A stretch of DNA of 64,000 nucleotides from Amblyomma americanum. Lineage: Eukaryota; Arthropoda; Arachnida; Ixodida; Ixodidae. This document shows, in pieces, positions 52,891 through 63,991 of this stretch. The stretch's first letter is position 1. Each line of letters starts with the position of its first letter. Where the stretch lies: positions 76,403,056 to 76,467,055 of the forward strand of contig NC_135506.1 of assembly GCF_052857255.1 (NCBI RefSeq). Direction: 5' to 3'. The translations under genes were made by a program, and so were the position numbers. The notes below the pieces were generated by a model. It was not told the DNA's origin. It saw nothing but the letters and a program-made list of their open reading frames with translations, and ran no database searches.

Positions 52891-55262
52891 TAAAAAAAAT
52901 TCCAGAGTAGGAATTGCAAAAAGTGGTTACCCAAATACGAAATCTTATGATGATATGGGTAGTACGAAAGCTTATGATGGTAGACATTGTGATTCTAGGA
53001 CATAATTTCGAACTGCAGAGCAAACATTCCTATTGGTATGGCCAAGCATTTCTGCCCATGCCCATTATTTCCCATGTATCTCTTCGAAGCTATCTTCTTC
53101 TGCTACTACCTCGTCATTTTCGTTACCTTCCGCTTGTTCCAAGCTCACCTATAAAACATCAGAACTTACCCACGCTGCTAGTGGCACAGCATGCCTGCGA
53201 ATGCACAGGGGCTTTCCTTTAATCTGCATATCTTCTATGTTATCCACACGCAGCTTAGTAACCCAGATAACCTGACTTTCTGCTACGTGGTTATGTATAC
53301 AGTGCAACTACGTGGTCGTGTAGAGCTTATGCTTATAATGACGTGGATGACATTTATTTTATTCCATGTCTGAGCTTAATTCTAATCCAAGGTCCGTCTG
53401 AGGCGGATGAACGGTTGGATAAAAAAAGCGCGGATACAGTGGAAGCGGATTGAAGTAAACCGGACGCGGCGATAGCGAGCACGGGGACGTAAAAATGTCG
53501 CCGTATAATTCATTCAGTAGATTAAAAACAGCTTAGCTATTTCCTACCTGCACGAATAAAATACAAAGTCATTAACAACTGCCGAAGAATGCTTAGCAAA
53601 TCACGCTGACTTGTTGGCACGGTAAATAAGAAAAACTAATGCATTCATTACGCACATCTTTAAGGCATATCAGTATATTCAACCCGAAAAGTAAGAAGTT
53701 ATACACTAATTGTGTTCGTTCTCATCGAATACATCTGACATTACTTGCTTAACATGGAGCCATTTTAAGTGTTCAAGCCACATTGTCTGCGCCTCAGCTG
53801 TGTAGCAATGCAATGACGGCACCGAAAAATGGCAAAAAGTTTTGAAGGGTAAAGGTTCACAGACATAGAGCCCATGTGGACCTTAAGTGCTGCACCGCAC
53901 GGCTTAAAATCGAAACATGTAGCCCGAAAACTCCTCACAATTTGCGTACTCTCCTGTTTACATCCATGATGCACTGATGTCGTTGCTTTCGTTTTCTTTT
54001 GTTTTCTCTTTCCGTGAGAACGCTGTTCATTGCAAAGGAGGTCTAGCGAAAGAAAAAATTGAAGTGAACTGCGTCAAAAAAACTTCGCCATTTCAAGACC
54101 TTCACGTTGTGCAGCATATATGATTTCTTGCACTAAATTCTCAGCTGGAATCCAGTTAGCCTGAAACTGCGGTCAGTGTGATATGTTCTCAGTCGCAACA
54201 ATATAATTTTGACTGCTACCGAGAGGACTTCCATTTCCCACGAGGTATAAAGAAAAATTGAACGATTCTAAAGAAAAAAAAAACATCGCGCAAGTTATTC
54301 GCAAAACTGTGAGAGAAAAGAACCACATCTCGCCAACAACACTCTGGCCGTCGGTGACGTGACGCAACCCCATTTGTTTTTAGATTATGTTGCTCCGTGC
54401 AGTTGCGGTGTCTTTATTGCCTCGGAGAGCGGGGAGGGGCTGAGTGGTGTAGGCTCAACGCACGACCAACGCGAAGGCAGGCGCGGCCCAACACCACTTG
54501 GCACCCTGCCCCGGCATCGTCCATCACGAGGTGTTAGCGTTAAGCCGAGAGATCATCCCCTGGCTTACTGTAGCCAATTGGGGGCCCGAGTGGCGATCGA
54601 CGCTTCCATTTAGTTAATTTGATTTCGGGGAAACAACCGTGCCAAGCGATCCTTTCCTGTTCTTGTTTTTCCCTCTGAGCACTCGATTTACATAGCTTTT
54701 TCCCAATAACCGATGTCGCCATTGGAGTCATGTGTGGTAACCGAAAACTCCTTTCACCCACTGGCTCACGCAACGACACCTCTTGACAAATGCTTGTGGA
54801 ACACACTGCCAGCTTTAAAATTGATTTTTATCCCAGTCTTTACAACCAGCCGAAAATATATACGTGCGCACTAATTCGTGGTGTAATAATTAAATCTCGA
54901 GCAATCAATTCTCATGTATATAACTCAAACTCAAGGAATGCATCATGCATGCAAAAAAATTAAAGTTATTCGAAAAATTGCATTCTCAAGCGACAGTAAG
55001 GACTAATCGAAATTGGCCTGCATCGGCTTGTTTCCGGACTCTAACGCGATGCGTGAAAGCTGTCGGGAAAGGCCTCAGTTAAAACCCGTTAGATTCAAAC
55101 ATGACGCTGCTCATCCACTTTTGCGAGTTCATCATTTAATTCATTCTTGCGCCTCATTCAATTAGCGTGAGCTTCATTTGAACAGCGTGCTATCATGACG
55201 TGTACGGACATTGCGCATGGCTATTTGGGAAAATAACGATCTCCTCCAGTGGCATCCCAAAA
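52891..55262. other. Non-coding stretch, no gene recognised
   Basis: Short frames only. A GC-richer segment at 54415-54600 has no recognisable domain. Nothing is supported. Confidence 0.45.
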
Positions 55263-55272
55263 CTAAGTTACC

Positions 55273-56383
55273 ATGACGAAAATATGCAAATATGAACGCG
55301 ACCTCTCTGGGCGGCAGTGGCATGCGTGGTGCGAACAATTTTCTGCAAAATCCTCGAATGCCTCTCTCTGGCGAACATTCCGTACAATGGAACGCGGTCG
55401 TCGTACGACTGACGCAGCGGCAACCGCATGCTTCGCGGCTAACTTGTCGCCAGATGATTTCGCCAAAGAAGCAGCGCGAAAGTTCTTCCCGAAATACGAC
55501 GCTGTGCCTTCTTCATCCGCTAGTTTATTTTAATTATGGCAGGCATCCCAGCGCATGTATATCAAATGCCATCTGATGTCGGCGTAGATGGAATTGCGTG
55601 TCCATTCTCTATGCCTGAGTTGCTGGCTGCGATAGATGATGCGAAACAGAAAACAGCGCCCGGCTCGGACAATATTCAGTACGAGGTGTACAAGAACCTG
55701 AGTAGCGCTGCACGCCCTCAACTACTTGACGCCATAAACAAAGTATGGTTGGATGGCGTAGCGCCTGAGAGCTGGAAATCCGCTGTCGTGATTCCTATCC
55801 CGAAACCAGGAGAGCCTCCGACGGATCTTGCCAACTTGCGACCTATCTCCTTAACTCCTAAGCTGTGCGAGCTGGCGGCGAAAATTCTAGCCACACAATT
55901 GTCATGGTGGCTAGAGCAGCACGGTTTTTATCACCCAGCACAAATCGGCTTTCGTCCATATATTGGCACAGAGACGGGTTGGCTGTCTTAGCATCTGCAG
56001 TTTTGTCATCTACCCGCAGCCGCAATGTGCGTAATGTTTCAGCAATGGACGTTCAAAAGGCATATGACAGCATCAGTCATGCAGCCATTCTGAACTCCAT
56101 TGACATGCTTCATCTCCCTCTGAGAGTGCGTAGTTTTGTCCAATCATTTTTGGAAGGCAGAAAATTTGCAATACGCCTCAGTGGCGAAGCGGTCGGATCA
56201 TTTGCTCCTTTCTGCGGCGTGCCCCAGGGATCAGTATTGTCGCCGACGTTATTTAGTATTGCTTACATCCCGCTGGCTTGGCGCTTACATGACATCCGTG
56301 ACATAAAATTTCTCCAGTACGCTGACGACATCACGGTGTGGAGTGCTCACCAAGATCTCCGTACTCAGCAGGCGGCCCATTAA
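55273..56383 (+). pseudogene. LINE ORF2 linker and reverse transcriptase, frameshifted
   Basis: The linker frame 55273-55533 ends in LSPDDFAKEAARKFFP. The RT fingers frame 55536-55991 reads FSMPELLAAIDDAKQKTAPG, SDNIQYEVYKN and PESWKSAVVIPIPKPGEPPT, then LRPISLTPKLCEL and HPAQIGFRPYIGTE. The palm continues in the frame 55865-56383: AMDVQKAYDSISHAAILNSI (motif A), FCGVPQGSVLSPTLFSIAYI, and KFLQYADDITVWSAH with YADD encoded at 56318-56329. The catalytic residues are intact but one frameshift near 55990 and a stop at 56381 break the protein. Confidence 0.85.
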
Positions 56384-57940
56384 TCTGCCTTGAATGTTAC
56401 CTGTAATTACGCATCATCCATCGGACTTCAGCTATCCGTGCATAAAACAACATACACGTCAGTCGCCAACCGCTGGGGACGCCGTAAACTTGCTGCAAGA
56501 ACAATCCGTATTTTTCTATCAGGCACCCCACTACATTAAAGTCCGAGTGTAAAAATCTTTGGCTTAATGATTCACCAATCAGGATCAGCGGCTGCATGGC
56601 TTTCTCAGGCAAAAAGGCAAGCTATTCAGACTTTGTGTTTGATTAGAAGGATTGCCCCTAAAACTGGAGGCGCAGGCTCGGTCGTTGCACGGCAGTTGGT
56701 GAGGGCAGTTCTGCAGCCACGTATTGTTTATCAAGCCCAGTTTCAACATCTTACAAGAGCCCAATGGGATCGCCTTGAAGCCGTGAACCGAGAGGCTATG
56801 AGGACCATTACGTGCCTTCCATGCATCACACCGGTCATATCTTTACAAGAGAATGCGCAGCTCAATACCATTGATGAGCTGATGCAGCAGCGCCGTGAAG
56901 CGCGCAGCCTTGAGGCCAGTCTATCGCACTCCACGCATGCACTGAGGACTTATGCAACGTCACATTTCATTCTTCAGCCGCCAACGCCAGGTCTTCCCCC
57001 ATGGAAGTTTGTACAGCTCAGCGACAACAAGCCAACAGATAATCGCCGACGAAAATCTGCTCATTCGGCATCGTAGCTTCGCCAGAAATTTGAGGAACAA
57101 GATGCTTGCCTGCCTAAAGGATCCATTGTTGTCTACGTAGACGCAAGCATATAAGACTGCAAAACAACAACAGCTATCTACTGCCCGTACAGACCTGCCC
57201 TGAATCAAACCTCTCGGTTTCAGCTTACGGAACCCCCTTCGTACTTCTGTGCTGAGCTCGTTGCAGTTCAAGAAGCACTCTGCTCCGTGGCCGACATAAC
57301 TATGCTCCCTGCGGCCCGCGTTGTCATCCGCACTGACGCCCTTCAAGTTGTCCGGGGTCTACGACGTGTTAGTCGCTGTCCAACGTTATGTCAGGACATC
57401 CACCGGCTCGCGGCACGCATCCCGCAGCGAGTACGTATTGAGTGGATCCTACGGGATCTGCTGACCTATCAAAGCCAGGCAGATTTAGCGACCCGCCTTG
57501 CGAATCCAGACTCATCACCGCCTCGGCTCCTTCATTTGAACGATTTTACTGTCCTTTCATCAAGAAAGGAACTCCTCCGGCGCCGCACACGTGCTCTCAT
57601 CCCTCCGTGTGCGGTAACCCTCCCCCGCCGTCTTACCCGAGCAGATGAGGTTGCGCTTAGGAGGATCCGGGTCGGGGTTGCCCTCACACCAGCCATCACT
57701 CGCAAGTGGCCTCAGTACCGAGAATTGTTTCTTCGGCCAGGGTGTCCGATACGTAAACACGAAGACATTGAGGCCGGCATTCATCACCTACTGTGGGACT
57801 GCCCATCTCTCAAGCCTACAAGGATTCGGCACCTGATGGTAGAAGGTCTTTCACCAAGCAACCCTAGGTGCTTCATACATTGCCTGGACGTAGGGACCGT
57901 ACCATCGTTCTCTACTGAAGTTCATCAAATCAGCTAACCT
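56384..57940 (+). pseudogene. LINE ORF2 thumb, RNase H and C-terminal region, broken
   Basis: The thumb region (56384-57076) includes GLQLSVHKTTYTS, VKIFGLMIHQSGSAAAW and RAVLQPRIVYQAQFQHLTRA. RNase H starts VDASI with a TAA directly after it (57150) and continues YFCAELVAVQEALCSVADIT, VVIRTDALQVVRGLRRVSRC and LLTYQSQADLATRLA. The C-terminal part reads RKELLRRRTRALIPPCAVTL, DEVALRRIRVGVALT, and GCPIRKHEDIEAGIHHLLWD. The first knuckle pair is CPIR instead of CPVC, so one zinc ligand is lost compared with the copy at 27882-28410. Confidence 0.8.
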
Positions 57941-58026
57941 TTTTCCATTCATTTAATTTCTACTACATCAATCATCACACCTTCACCATCATTGATTCCC
58001 TGGGGCAATAAATTTCGCAAAAAAAG

Positions 58027-58970
58027 TTATCGTGCACGTGAGATCGAATGAAAACACGAAAATTTTTTTTTCAAGCCTTGTTTGAAAACGAAGTAAGCCT
58101 ATTTAGTTGGCAGACGCAAACTTGCAAAAAAAGAACTGTGGTTATCGAAGTATTTGAAACCGTCGTCATGATACGAACGATGTCATCTTGCCACATTCCG
58201 CTTTAATTCGTCCCACAGGTGGTATTGCACGGCTACACAAACGCTATATTTTCAAGTTGCTTCCTCGTGCAATGAGGATTTGCAGGATGTGTGGCATAGG
58301 ATTGTTAGCGACTCATTCAGGAGCTCGATCAACCTCCCTTTCGATCCAGTTTTGACGTTGTTATCCCGTCAGCTTTATAGTGGTTAGACACGTACTGCCT
58401 GGAAATAAAATGAAAGTTCTCAAGCACGGCACAGTGACGCAGCTTTCGATCACTAAATATACGGAATGCTTACAATTGGCACCGTTGGTATATTCCCTCA
58501 GCAAAGCATAGTGACTCGATGCATTCTCCAATGGGGGAGTCTTTAAATGCGGCACTCGAGGTCTTGAAGTTAGCAAACAGAAGAGTTGAAGACCTCAGTT
58601 AAAATTTTCACAACAGCTATAACTTCGTATATTTCGAAGTTGGAATTTCTTGGGGTTTGCTATGCCGTATTTGAGGCGATGAAAATCTGCCCCAGAACCT
58701 GGTCAGCATACCCTGCCCCGTGAAGAGAGTGCGCTAGAGGAGAGCTTAATCCCTTTTTACTCCTTGAAGTGAAATCTGAGGGATCACTTGGGCCGCTTTT
58801 TCAGCTGCACACGAAAGTTTCTATGTAGTGGATTGGGTCACAGCGCTCGTACTATGTCCATCTTTCTTTTTGTCCTTCTGTTTGCGCTGTTCTAGCGTCA
58901 TTAACTCATACTAACTCGCCCAAGTTAGCGTTTTACTAAGCTGCATAGTCTAGTAAATTAAAATTACTTG
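58027..58970. other. Non-coding stretch, no gene recognised
   Basis: Only short frames; no recognisable motif or repeat from elsewhere in the window. Confidence 0.45.
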
Positions 58971-58974
58971 AACC

Positions 58975-59208
58975 CCACCGTAAGGGAGGCAGGAAGGTGG
59001 GAGTGAAGGAAGAAAGATGTGCCGTAGTGCAGGGCTCCGGTATAATTTCGACCACCTGAGGATCTCTAACGCACACTGACATCGAACAGCACACGGACAC
59101 CTATGCGTTTCGCCTCCATCGAAACGCGGCCGCCGCGGTCGGGTACGAACACAGGAGCTCCGACTCATGCAGTAGGTGAGCGTCCTAACCACTGAGCCAC
59201 GGCGGCGG
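58975..59208 (-). mobile_element. tRNA-derived SINE, nearly complete
   Basis: From 59208 downward on minus: CCGCCGCCGTGGCTCAGTGG (A box), a B-box region TGTGTTCGTACCCGACC, GCGGCCGCGTTTCGATGGAG, GAAACGCATAGGTGTCCGTG, CCTCAGGTGGTCGAAATTAT, and CCCTGCACTACGGCACATC followed by a pyrimidine-rich tail. It is the copy closest to a standard tRNA-headed SINE in the window. Its internal promoter boxes look intact. Confidence 0.88.
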
Positions 59209-59498
59209 GTTGCCGTCTTGTTAGGATATGTTTTTGAAGAAATGCATGTCACTGACCATGGCCAACATAAAAAAATGGCAGTTGCTTAACTTGGATAACC
59301 TTCGAATTCAGCGAAAAGCAAGCACGCTTGCTAAGCCTCTGAAGCTGTGTCCATGCCAGCTCCGCTACACCCTTTCGGCAGCCGTTCTATATAGTACACC
59401 CACACGACCACGTGGCTATGCAGTCGTATCGCATGGTCATACGACACCCCCATTGGATGTCATCACATGGCTTCACGACACCCCATCGGATGTTCTTA

Positions 59499-59571
59499 AG
59501 GTCAAAGGTAAACCCAAAGGTCACCCAATTCCAATGGTCAGAGGTGAACTAAAGGTCATGAGACAAGGTCA
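59499..59571 (+). promoter_or_regulatory. Cluster of AGGTCA-type half-sites
   Basis: AGGTCA occurs at 59499-59504, 59518-59523, 59553-59558 and 59566-59571, with near matches AGGTAA (59506-59511), TGGTCA (59535-59540) and AGGTGA (59542-59547). Two pairs are direct repeats spaced by one base (DR1): 59499-59511 and 59535-59547. Nuclear receptors bind such sites. The cluster could equally be a decayed short tandem repeat. No adjacent promoter or gene was recognised. Confidence 0.25.
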
Positions 59572-59839
59572 CGGTGTCGACACCACAACTGTTTCGACAC
59601 CATAACTGTGCCACATACGGTCATACACTGCTAACGTGGTTGGGCTGAACGTCGTTCAAGGTCCATTCTCCGGTCTGCGAGACGACTGCTTTATCTAGCG
59701 TAGTGAAGCTTTTCGCCTCAAAAACGGCCGTTTCGAGAGTGCCACATTCGCCTATTTCAGAACTGTTTTAACAATATTCCCGACATCTTGTGCACAAGTG
59801 CTACAGCTCCCATCCTAGTTTTCACAAGTGCTGTGGCTT

Positions 59840-59888
59840 CCTTGTTCACGACCTTGTCCACCAAGTGGTCACGGTGTTGTGAACAAGG
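59840..59888. repeat. Inverted repeat with 10-bp perfect arms
   Basis: CCTTGTTCAC (59840-59849) and GTGAACAAGG (59879-59888) are exact complements, with GACCTTG and CAAGTGGTC partly pairing inside. A partial direct repeat CACAAGTGCT lies just upstream. A simple cruciform or hairpin; no function is inferred. Confidence 0.7.
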
Positions 59889-61582
59889 GAACTGCAGCCT
59901 CCTAGAGCTGCAATTTCTCATTATTCTGGTTCATAAGTTATAAACACCTTCAAGGCTCAGATAAGAGCAATAATAATAAAACACTCGGAGACAACAGGGT
60001 ATAGCTGACGCTTTAGTAGTGCTTTTTCCCGCGAAAGTTCGTGCGTTCGCGCTCGAACCGCGACCAGCACGCTGACGGAACAGTCAATTCACAAAGTCTC
60101 TGTTTCTTCGTACCGGCTGAACGATGCAGAAGGTCCGTACAGAGCGCGAAACACAGGCAGCAAGTTTCTGTCTCTTGCCATGGAGGAACAGTTGAAGTCA
60201 CTGTCTTTCAAATGTACATCCGAAAGCATTTGGCTCAAAACCAGAAGGGTAGGTTGTGAAAACACTTGACAGCGCCAACTGAACCGGGTGTGCAGTTTCA
60301 GGAGCGCGCAGAGCCTTTCAGTTTTATCAGGGATCCTAATAACAATCATTATTTAGGCAATATGCGCTTTTCTGCCCTTATCGATGTGTCGACCTTTACA
60401 TGTTACATCTTTTGTTAGCACGTGAGCGATGTTGGCAGCCAAGTCGCCTGGAGATCAGATGCATGTGTTTGAACAAAGACATCAACGATGACGAAAAATT
60501 TAACTAAGGAGCCTCGAAAATCCTGGGGAAAGAATGTAAATCAAACTTGACACATTTCCATCCGAACGCGTCCTTCGTCAGTTTAAGAGAACCTGCACGG
60601 CCGCTTCTTACTAACTGGTTAAGGGTGCCTCGGTGCGCTATTCCCCGCTGAGGGAGGAAGCATCGAAGGACCATCGCTTGGTCGGCACAGTCCATTTTTT
60701 GTCCCACAGACTGCTTTCAAGTGTGGTATGAACACGACGTTACTAACATTATTCCTGAACGAAGACTTCGATCCTAAAGCGATGGCCTAATAACTTCAGT
60801 GCCCGCCTCATATAAGGGAGGTGCGCCATTCGAACTCAAGCGTCGCCGAGAAGCCACTGGTTTGACTTGTTTGACTCCTTCTCGTGCTGACCCACAACTC
60901 CTAAGCCACGGCGCTGTTTGGTAAAGCTTGCCTTGCGTCAACTATATCATATCATAATCAGCGAAAGAAGACATCGCGCCTGGATGTAATAATGCACGCA
61001 GTCGTGGCATGCATGTCCAAATAGCTGCCATCTGCCGTAATATCGTAGTGGAGCAAAAACCATCTGGGCTCAAAGAAAGAAATTGGCGTAATTGTCCATG
61101 CGCTGATCGGAAGCGTATCGAGGCATTATGCATATGGAGACGTGCGCCATAGGATGCCGCCTGGTTGCAAACAAAACAGTTCTGAGTAGTTCATGCTGAA
61201 ATCTCGGGGCACCGCTTTCAGTCGCGTATCATGGATGCATGAGCGTCCACATTCTGACAAAATAGCAGATGTAAACGCTGTCCGTGAACAGCCCACGCCG
61301 GGTGTGCCAAACCTGAAATCATTACAAAAAACAGGCTCGTACCACGTTGCCCTCCTATTTTCCGGAACCCTCTTTTCGTCGACGTGCAAGGTGCTATGAA
61401 CGGCAGCTTTCAGCCCGCAGCTCGGTAGTTCAAGCTGCCAATTTATGGCGTGAAAACAGCTGCAATCCTTCCAACACAAGAGCGAATTGCCCGTCTAGTT
61501 GTTTCTGCACGGTGAATACATAGCCCAAGGAACGACAAAAAAAAAAACAAATTGTGTGTCAGCTCCCGTTTGTGTCTTTCAC
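59889..61582. other. Non-coding stretch, no gene recognised
   Basis: Short frames only (up to 117 codons, 61126-61479 minus) with no known motif. Confidence 0.45.
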
Positions 61583-61794
61583 TAGACACATTTCGCATAG
61601 CGCGTACCGTGTTACCCGCACGTAGCCAATGCGCATGCGCAAATCGTTTTGACGGCGCCAGATGGCGCCAGGCACCCAGCAGCTGCGCGCTTGCCTGCAC
61701 CATCAGGACCAATGAGTGCGTGCTCAAGGCCAGTGGGTGGTCTCCCGGTACTCCGGTAACGGTAGCACGTTACACGGTATGCTAAAGGTGTCTA
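61583..61794. mobile_element. Small inverted-repeat (MITE-like) element, copy 2
   Basis: TAGACACATTTCGCATA (61583-61599) is the inverted match of TATGCTAAAGGTGTCTA (61778-61794) with two mismatches. The interior shares AATGCGCATGCGCAAATC, GGCGCCAGATGGCGCCAGGC and CAGCAGCTGCGCGC with 42405-42639. Length and ends agree between the two copies, which supports a real family. Confidence 0.65.
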
Positions 61795-62811
61795 CTGTTT
61801 CGGTCTTTTTTGACGTTGTGCCTTGAGCTTTATATTCACCTTGCAACACGTGCTAAATGAGCCCCCGAAACGTCAGTGATTGACTAAAATGAGCTCATCA
61901 GAGTTTTCGTCCCCAAAAACTTACTTGTTACAGTCATATTCGTTATCTTGAGCTAAGTTATGCTACCCACAGGCCCCTCAGAAATACAAGGACCCCCAGT
62001 GGTAAAAAATTAAATAGTACATTAACTGTACATTCTACTACAGAACTTTCAAACTGCTCCAGAAGTACTGCAGATAGAGAGCACAGGCCAAGGAGGCTGA
62101 TGCTTTTTGTTTGTCGCTAAACGTTCAGCCGTTTACCAGCTGCGTAGACATTACAAAGACGCGCTACTGCTTACAAGCATCGCGCGGCTCAGATAAGACT
62201 CCACCCAAATATGTCTCAAGACAGCGACCATGCATCTGACCTCGCTTGTGCTGCACTTTCCAAATTTGTACGATAACGGAGTGTCTGTTATCTGAACTTT
62301 ATCACCGTCTGAATATTTTACCTCTCTGTAACTTGGATAAGCATACTATGGAAGAACGCTTTCTTCTCACTCTTGTACAGATTGGCACGATACAATTTGA
62401 TGCACCGCTTGACACACCTGTCGTTCTCATTAACTGATTAGATTAGACGCACTCAACCGCCTCCCAAAGTGTCGACTGAACTACAACCATAACACCTCAA
62501 ATACCTAGAGAATGATCTCGCGACTGATGCTCGCTCTCTGATAAGGTGCTTGTGCTGACTTGACGAAGCTAAATACCGCGCTGTCCTCTCGTCAGCTCAG
62601 AGTTACTTTTCCACTGTTCATTGTGAAGGCCTGCCATATCCTGGCCGCCATCAACGCCGTTCTCTTTGCGACGTCTTAACGAACATCGCGATTGTTGCAA
62701 GCCGGTGAACGGGCTCAAGAACAGTGTCTTCCACAGTCTTGTGAGGAACAGGCACCGAACCCAGCACACACGGAAGGGCACAGTCATGATTTGCAGAGTC
62801 CCCGTGCGTGG
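61795..62811. other. Non-coding stretch; right end probably host 3' UTR
   Basis: No separate gene is seen. If the exon at 62812-63072 is real, the bases just below 62812 are its 3' UTR (minus strand). No clear polyadenylation signal was fixed. Confidence 0.4.
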
Positions 62812-63072
62812 TCACGGCTTGCCGTCACTGGCCCCGCCTCCGGAGTCCGTTGGGCTCCCGCCATTGAGCGTGGGCGCGAAGGGCGAGAAGAGGCCTGAGC
62901 TGGCGCCCTGGAACTTGCTTCCGGTGTCGCCGGCGTGGCTCGGGACCGAGGCCGCCTGGGCCGGCATGGGACAGCAGGCCGCCAGGGGTCCCGCCGCGGC
63001 GGCCGGGATAGCCACACCGCCGGCCTGGTTCATGTACGCGATGATGCGACGCAGTTCCTCCAGGGCGTTGGC
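62812..63072 (-). CDS. Candidate 3'-terminal exon of an unidentified host gene
   Basis: On the minus strand a pyrimidine-rich tract and TTGCTGCAG acceptor lead directly into a 261-bp GC-rich open segment ending in TGA at 62814-62812. It encodes 86 residues: ANALEELRRIIAYMNQAGGV, then an Ala/Pro-rich stretch with AACCPMPAQAASVP, GSKFQGASSGLFSPFAPTLN, and GGSPTDSGGGASDGKP. The phase-0 acceptor, strong coding-type GC bias against AT-rich flanks, a short amphipathic helix at the start and a low-complexity tail fit a terminal exon. I do not recognise the protein. The upstream ATG at 63132 lies in the putative intron and is probably not a start. No other exon of the gene was found. Confidence 0.55.
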   Translation of the reverse strand, partial: ANALEELRRIIAYMNQAGGVAIPAAAAGPLAACCPMPAQAASVPSHAGDTGSKFQGASSGLFSPFAPTLNGGSPTDSGGGASDGKP

Positions 63073-63317
63073 CTGCAGCAAGAGCAAAGGAAATTGGTTA
63101 TGAGCAAAGAAAAGATGCACTAACTGGCTCACTCTCAGGGGACGCCTCCAACGCGCCTTGAGAGAGTGAAATACAAAAAATGTGAAGAGGCGTCCTATTG
63201 AAAAGTCCAGATTATTATCAATTTTTCAATTTGCACCGATATCTCAAAGCCCACTGGTGTCACAGGGATTTCGCCTTCTTCTAAACGCGGCCGCCACGGC
63301 TGGACTTTTAATGCACG
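63073..63317 (-). other. Putative intron with a small SINE remnant
   Basis: Contains the acceptor tract of the exon at 62812-63072 and, at 63283-63300, a GGCGGCCGCGTTTAGAAG-like SINE junction fragment read on minus. Otherwise no feature is seen. Confidence 0.4.
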
Positions 63318-63390
63318 AGTGCGTTTTATGACTACATTTTCACCTTTTCTTCTGTGTAAATTGTTTTTACCATCCCTTCGTCTACGCCAC
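63318..63390 (-). repeat. Interspersed repeat block, copy 1
   Basis: About 72 bp roughly 80% identical to 63919-63991 in the same orientation (minus reading: GGCGTAGACGAAGGGATGGT, then AGGTGAAAATGTAGTCATAA, then AACGCACTCG). Likely part of a dispersed repeat related to the SINE tail; the SINE fragment at 63283-63300 is next to it. Confidence 0.65.
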
Positions 63391-63918
63391 GAGGGAACTC
63401 GAGAAAAATAAAACACGCCGAGGGAGGCATAGGCCTTATGCAAAACTGCTGCCATCTATCGAAGAAAAGTGAAACCGGCGGAATGCCACCATGTTAAAGG
63501 ATGACCGTGGCCACTTTCTCCCAGGGCTTAAAGTCTGGCTCTATCGGATGGGGGTCTCTAGTGATTCGAGTCAGGTGGAGAAGGTAATCGAGGCAGAGAG
63601 AGAGAGAGAAGGCGGAACACACACGGTGTATGCGTGTGTTCGGCGCAAGGCAGAAAAGCGGCAGAAAGAAGCTCCGTTCTAAGGCGGTGAAGCTATCTGA
63701 ACAGTGCACCGTGCTGCGTGCGTGCACTTATTTGGAGGGCGGATCTCTGTATGCTCGCTTTCAAAAATAATATAAGATCACCGTGTGCAGATTCTGATTC
63801 GCCAATACCCAAAGACAATGAAGGCGAAGGGGGTCCCAGACCCCTCGTCAATATTGGAGGGGGGTCTGATACCCCCGAGACCCCCTTGACTTGAATCCCC
63901 GCTTTCTCTTCTGCTCTA
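63391..63918. other. Non-coding stretch between repeat copies
   Basis: Contains a GA-rich run (63596-63610) and a G-rich/C-rich segment (63830-63890) with a partial duplication of CCCCTCGTC/CCCCGAGACCCCC type. No gene is recognised. Confidence 0.45.
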
Positions 63919-63991
63919 GGAGTACGTTTTGTGGCTGCATTTTCACCTTGTGTTCTGCGCAAATTTTTTACCATCCGTCCGTCTACGTCAC
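63919..63991 (-). repeat. Interspersed repeat block, copy 2
   Basis: Minus reading: GACGTAGACGGACGGATGGT, then AGGTGAAAATGCAGCCACAA, then AACGTACTCC. Direct-repeat partner of 63318-63390, about 600 bp away. Confidence 0.65.

Larger units (their letters stand above)
55265..58026 (+). mobile_element. RNase H LINE (I superfamily), 5'-truncated, multiply broken
   Basis: The plus strand holds the linker before RT (RDLSGRQWHAWCEQFSAKSS), RT, RNase H and the C-terminal zinc knuckle, then a 3' UTR ending CCTGGGGCAATAAATTTCGC and a short A-run (58020-58025). The endonuclease and ORF1 are absent. The same 3' end occurs on the minus strand at 27882-28410. AAGTTACCATG at the left end and AAGTTATCGTG after the A-run agree at 9 of 11 bases and may be a decayed target-site duplication, but this is weak. 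Confidence 0.8.

Noticed and set aside
55252..58036. Firm target-site duplication for the third LINE
   Set aside because: AAGTTACCATG and AAGTTATCGTG agree at only 9 of 11 bases and the 5' boundary is unclear, so this may be chance.
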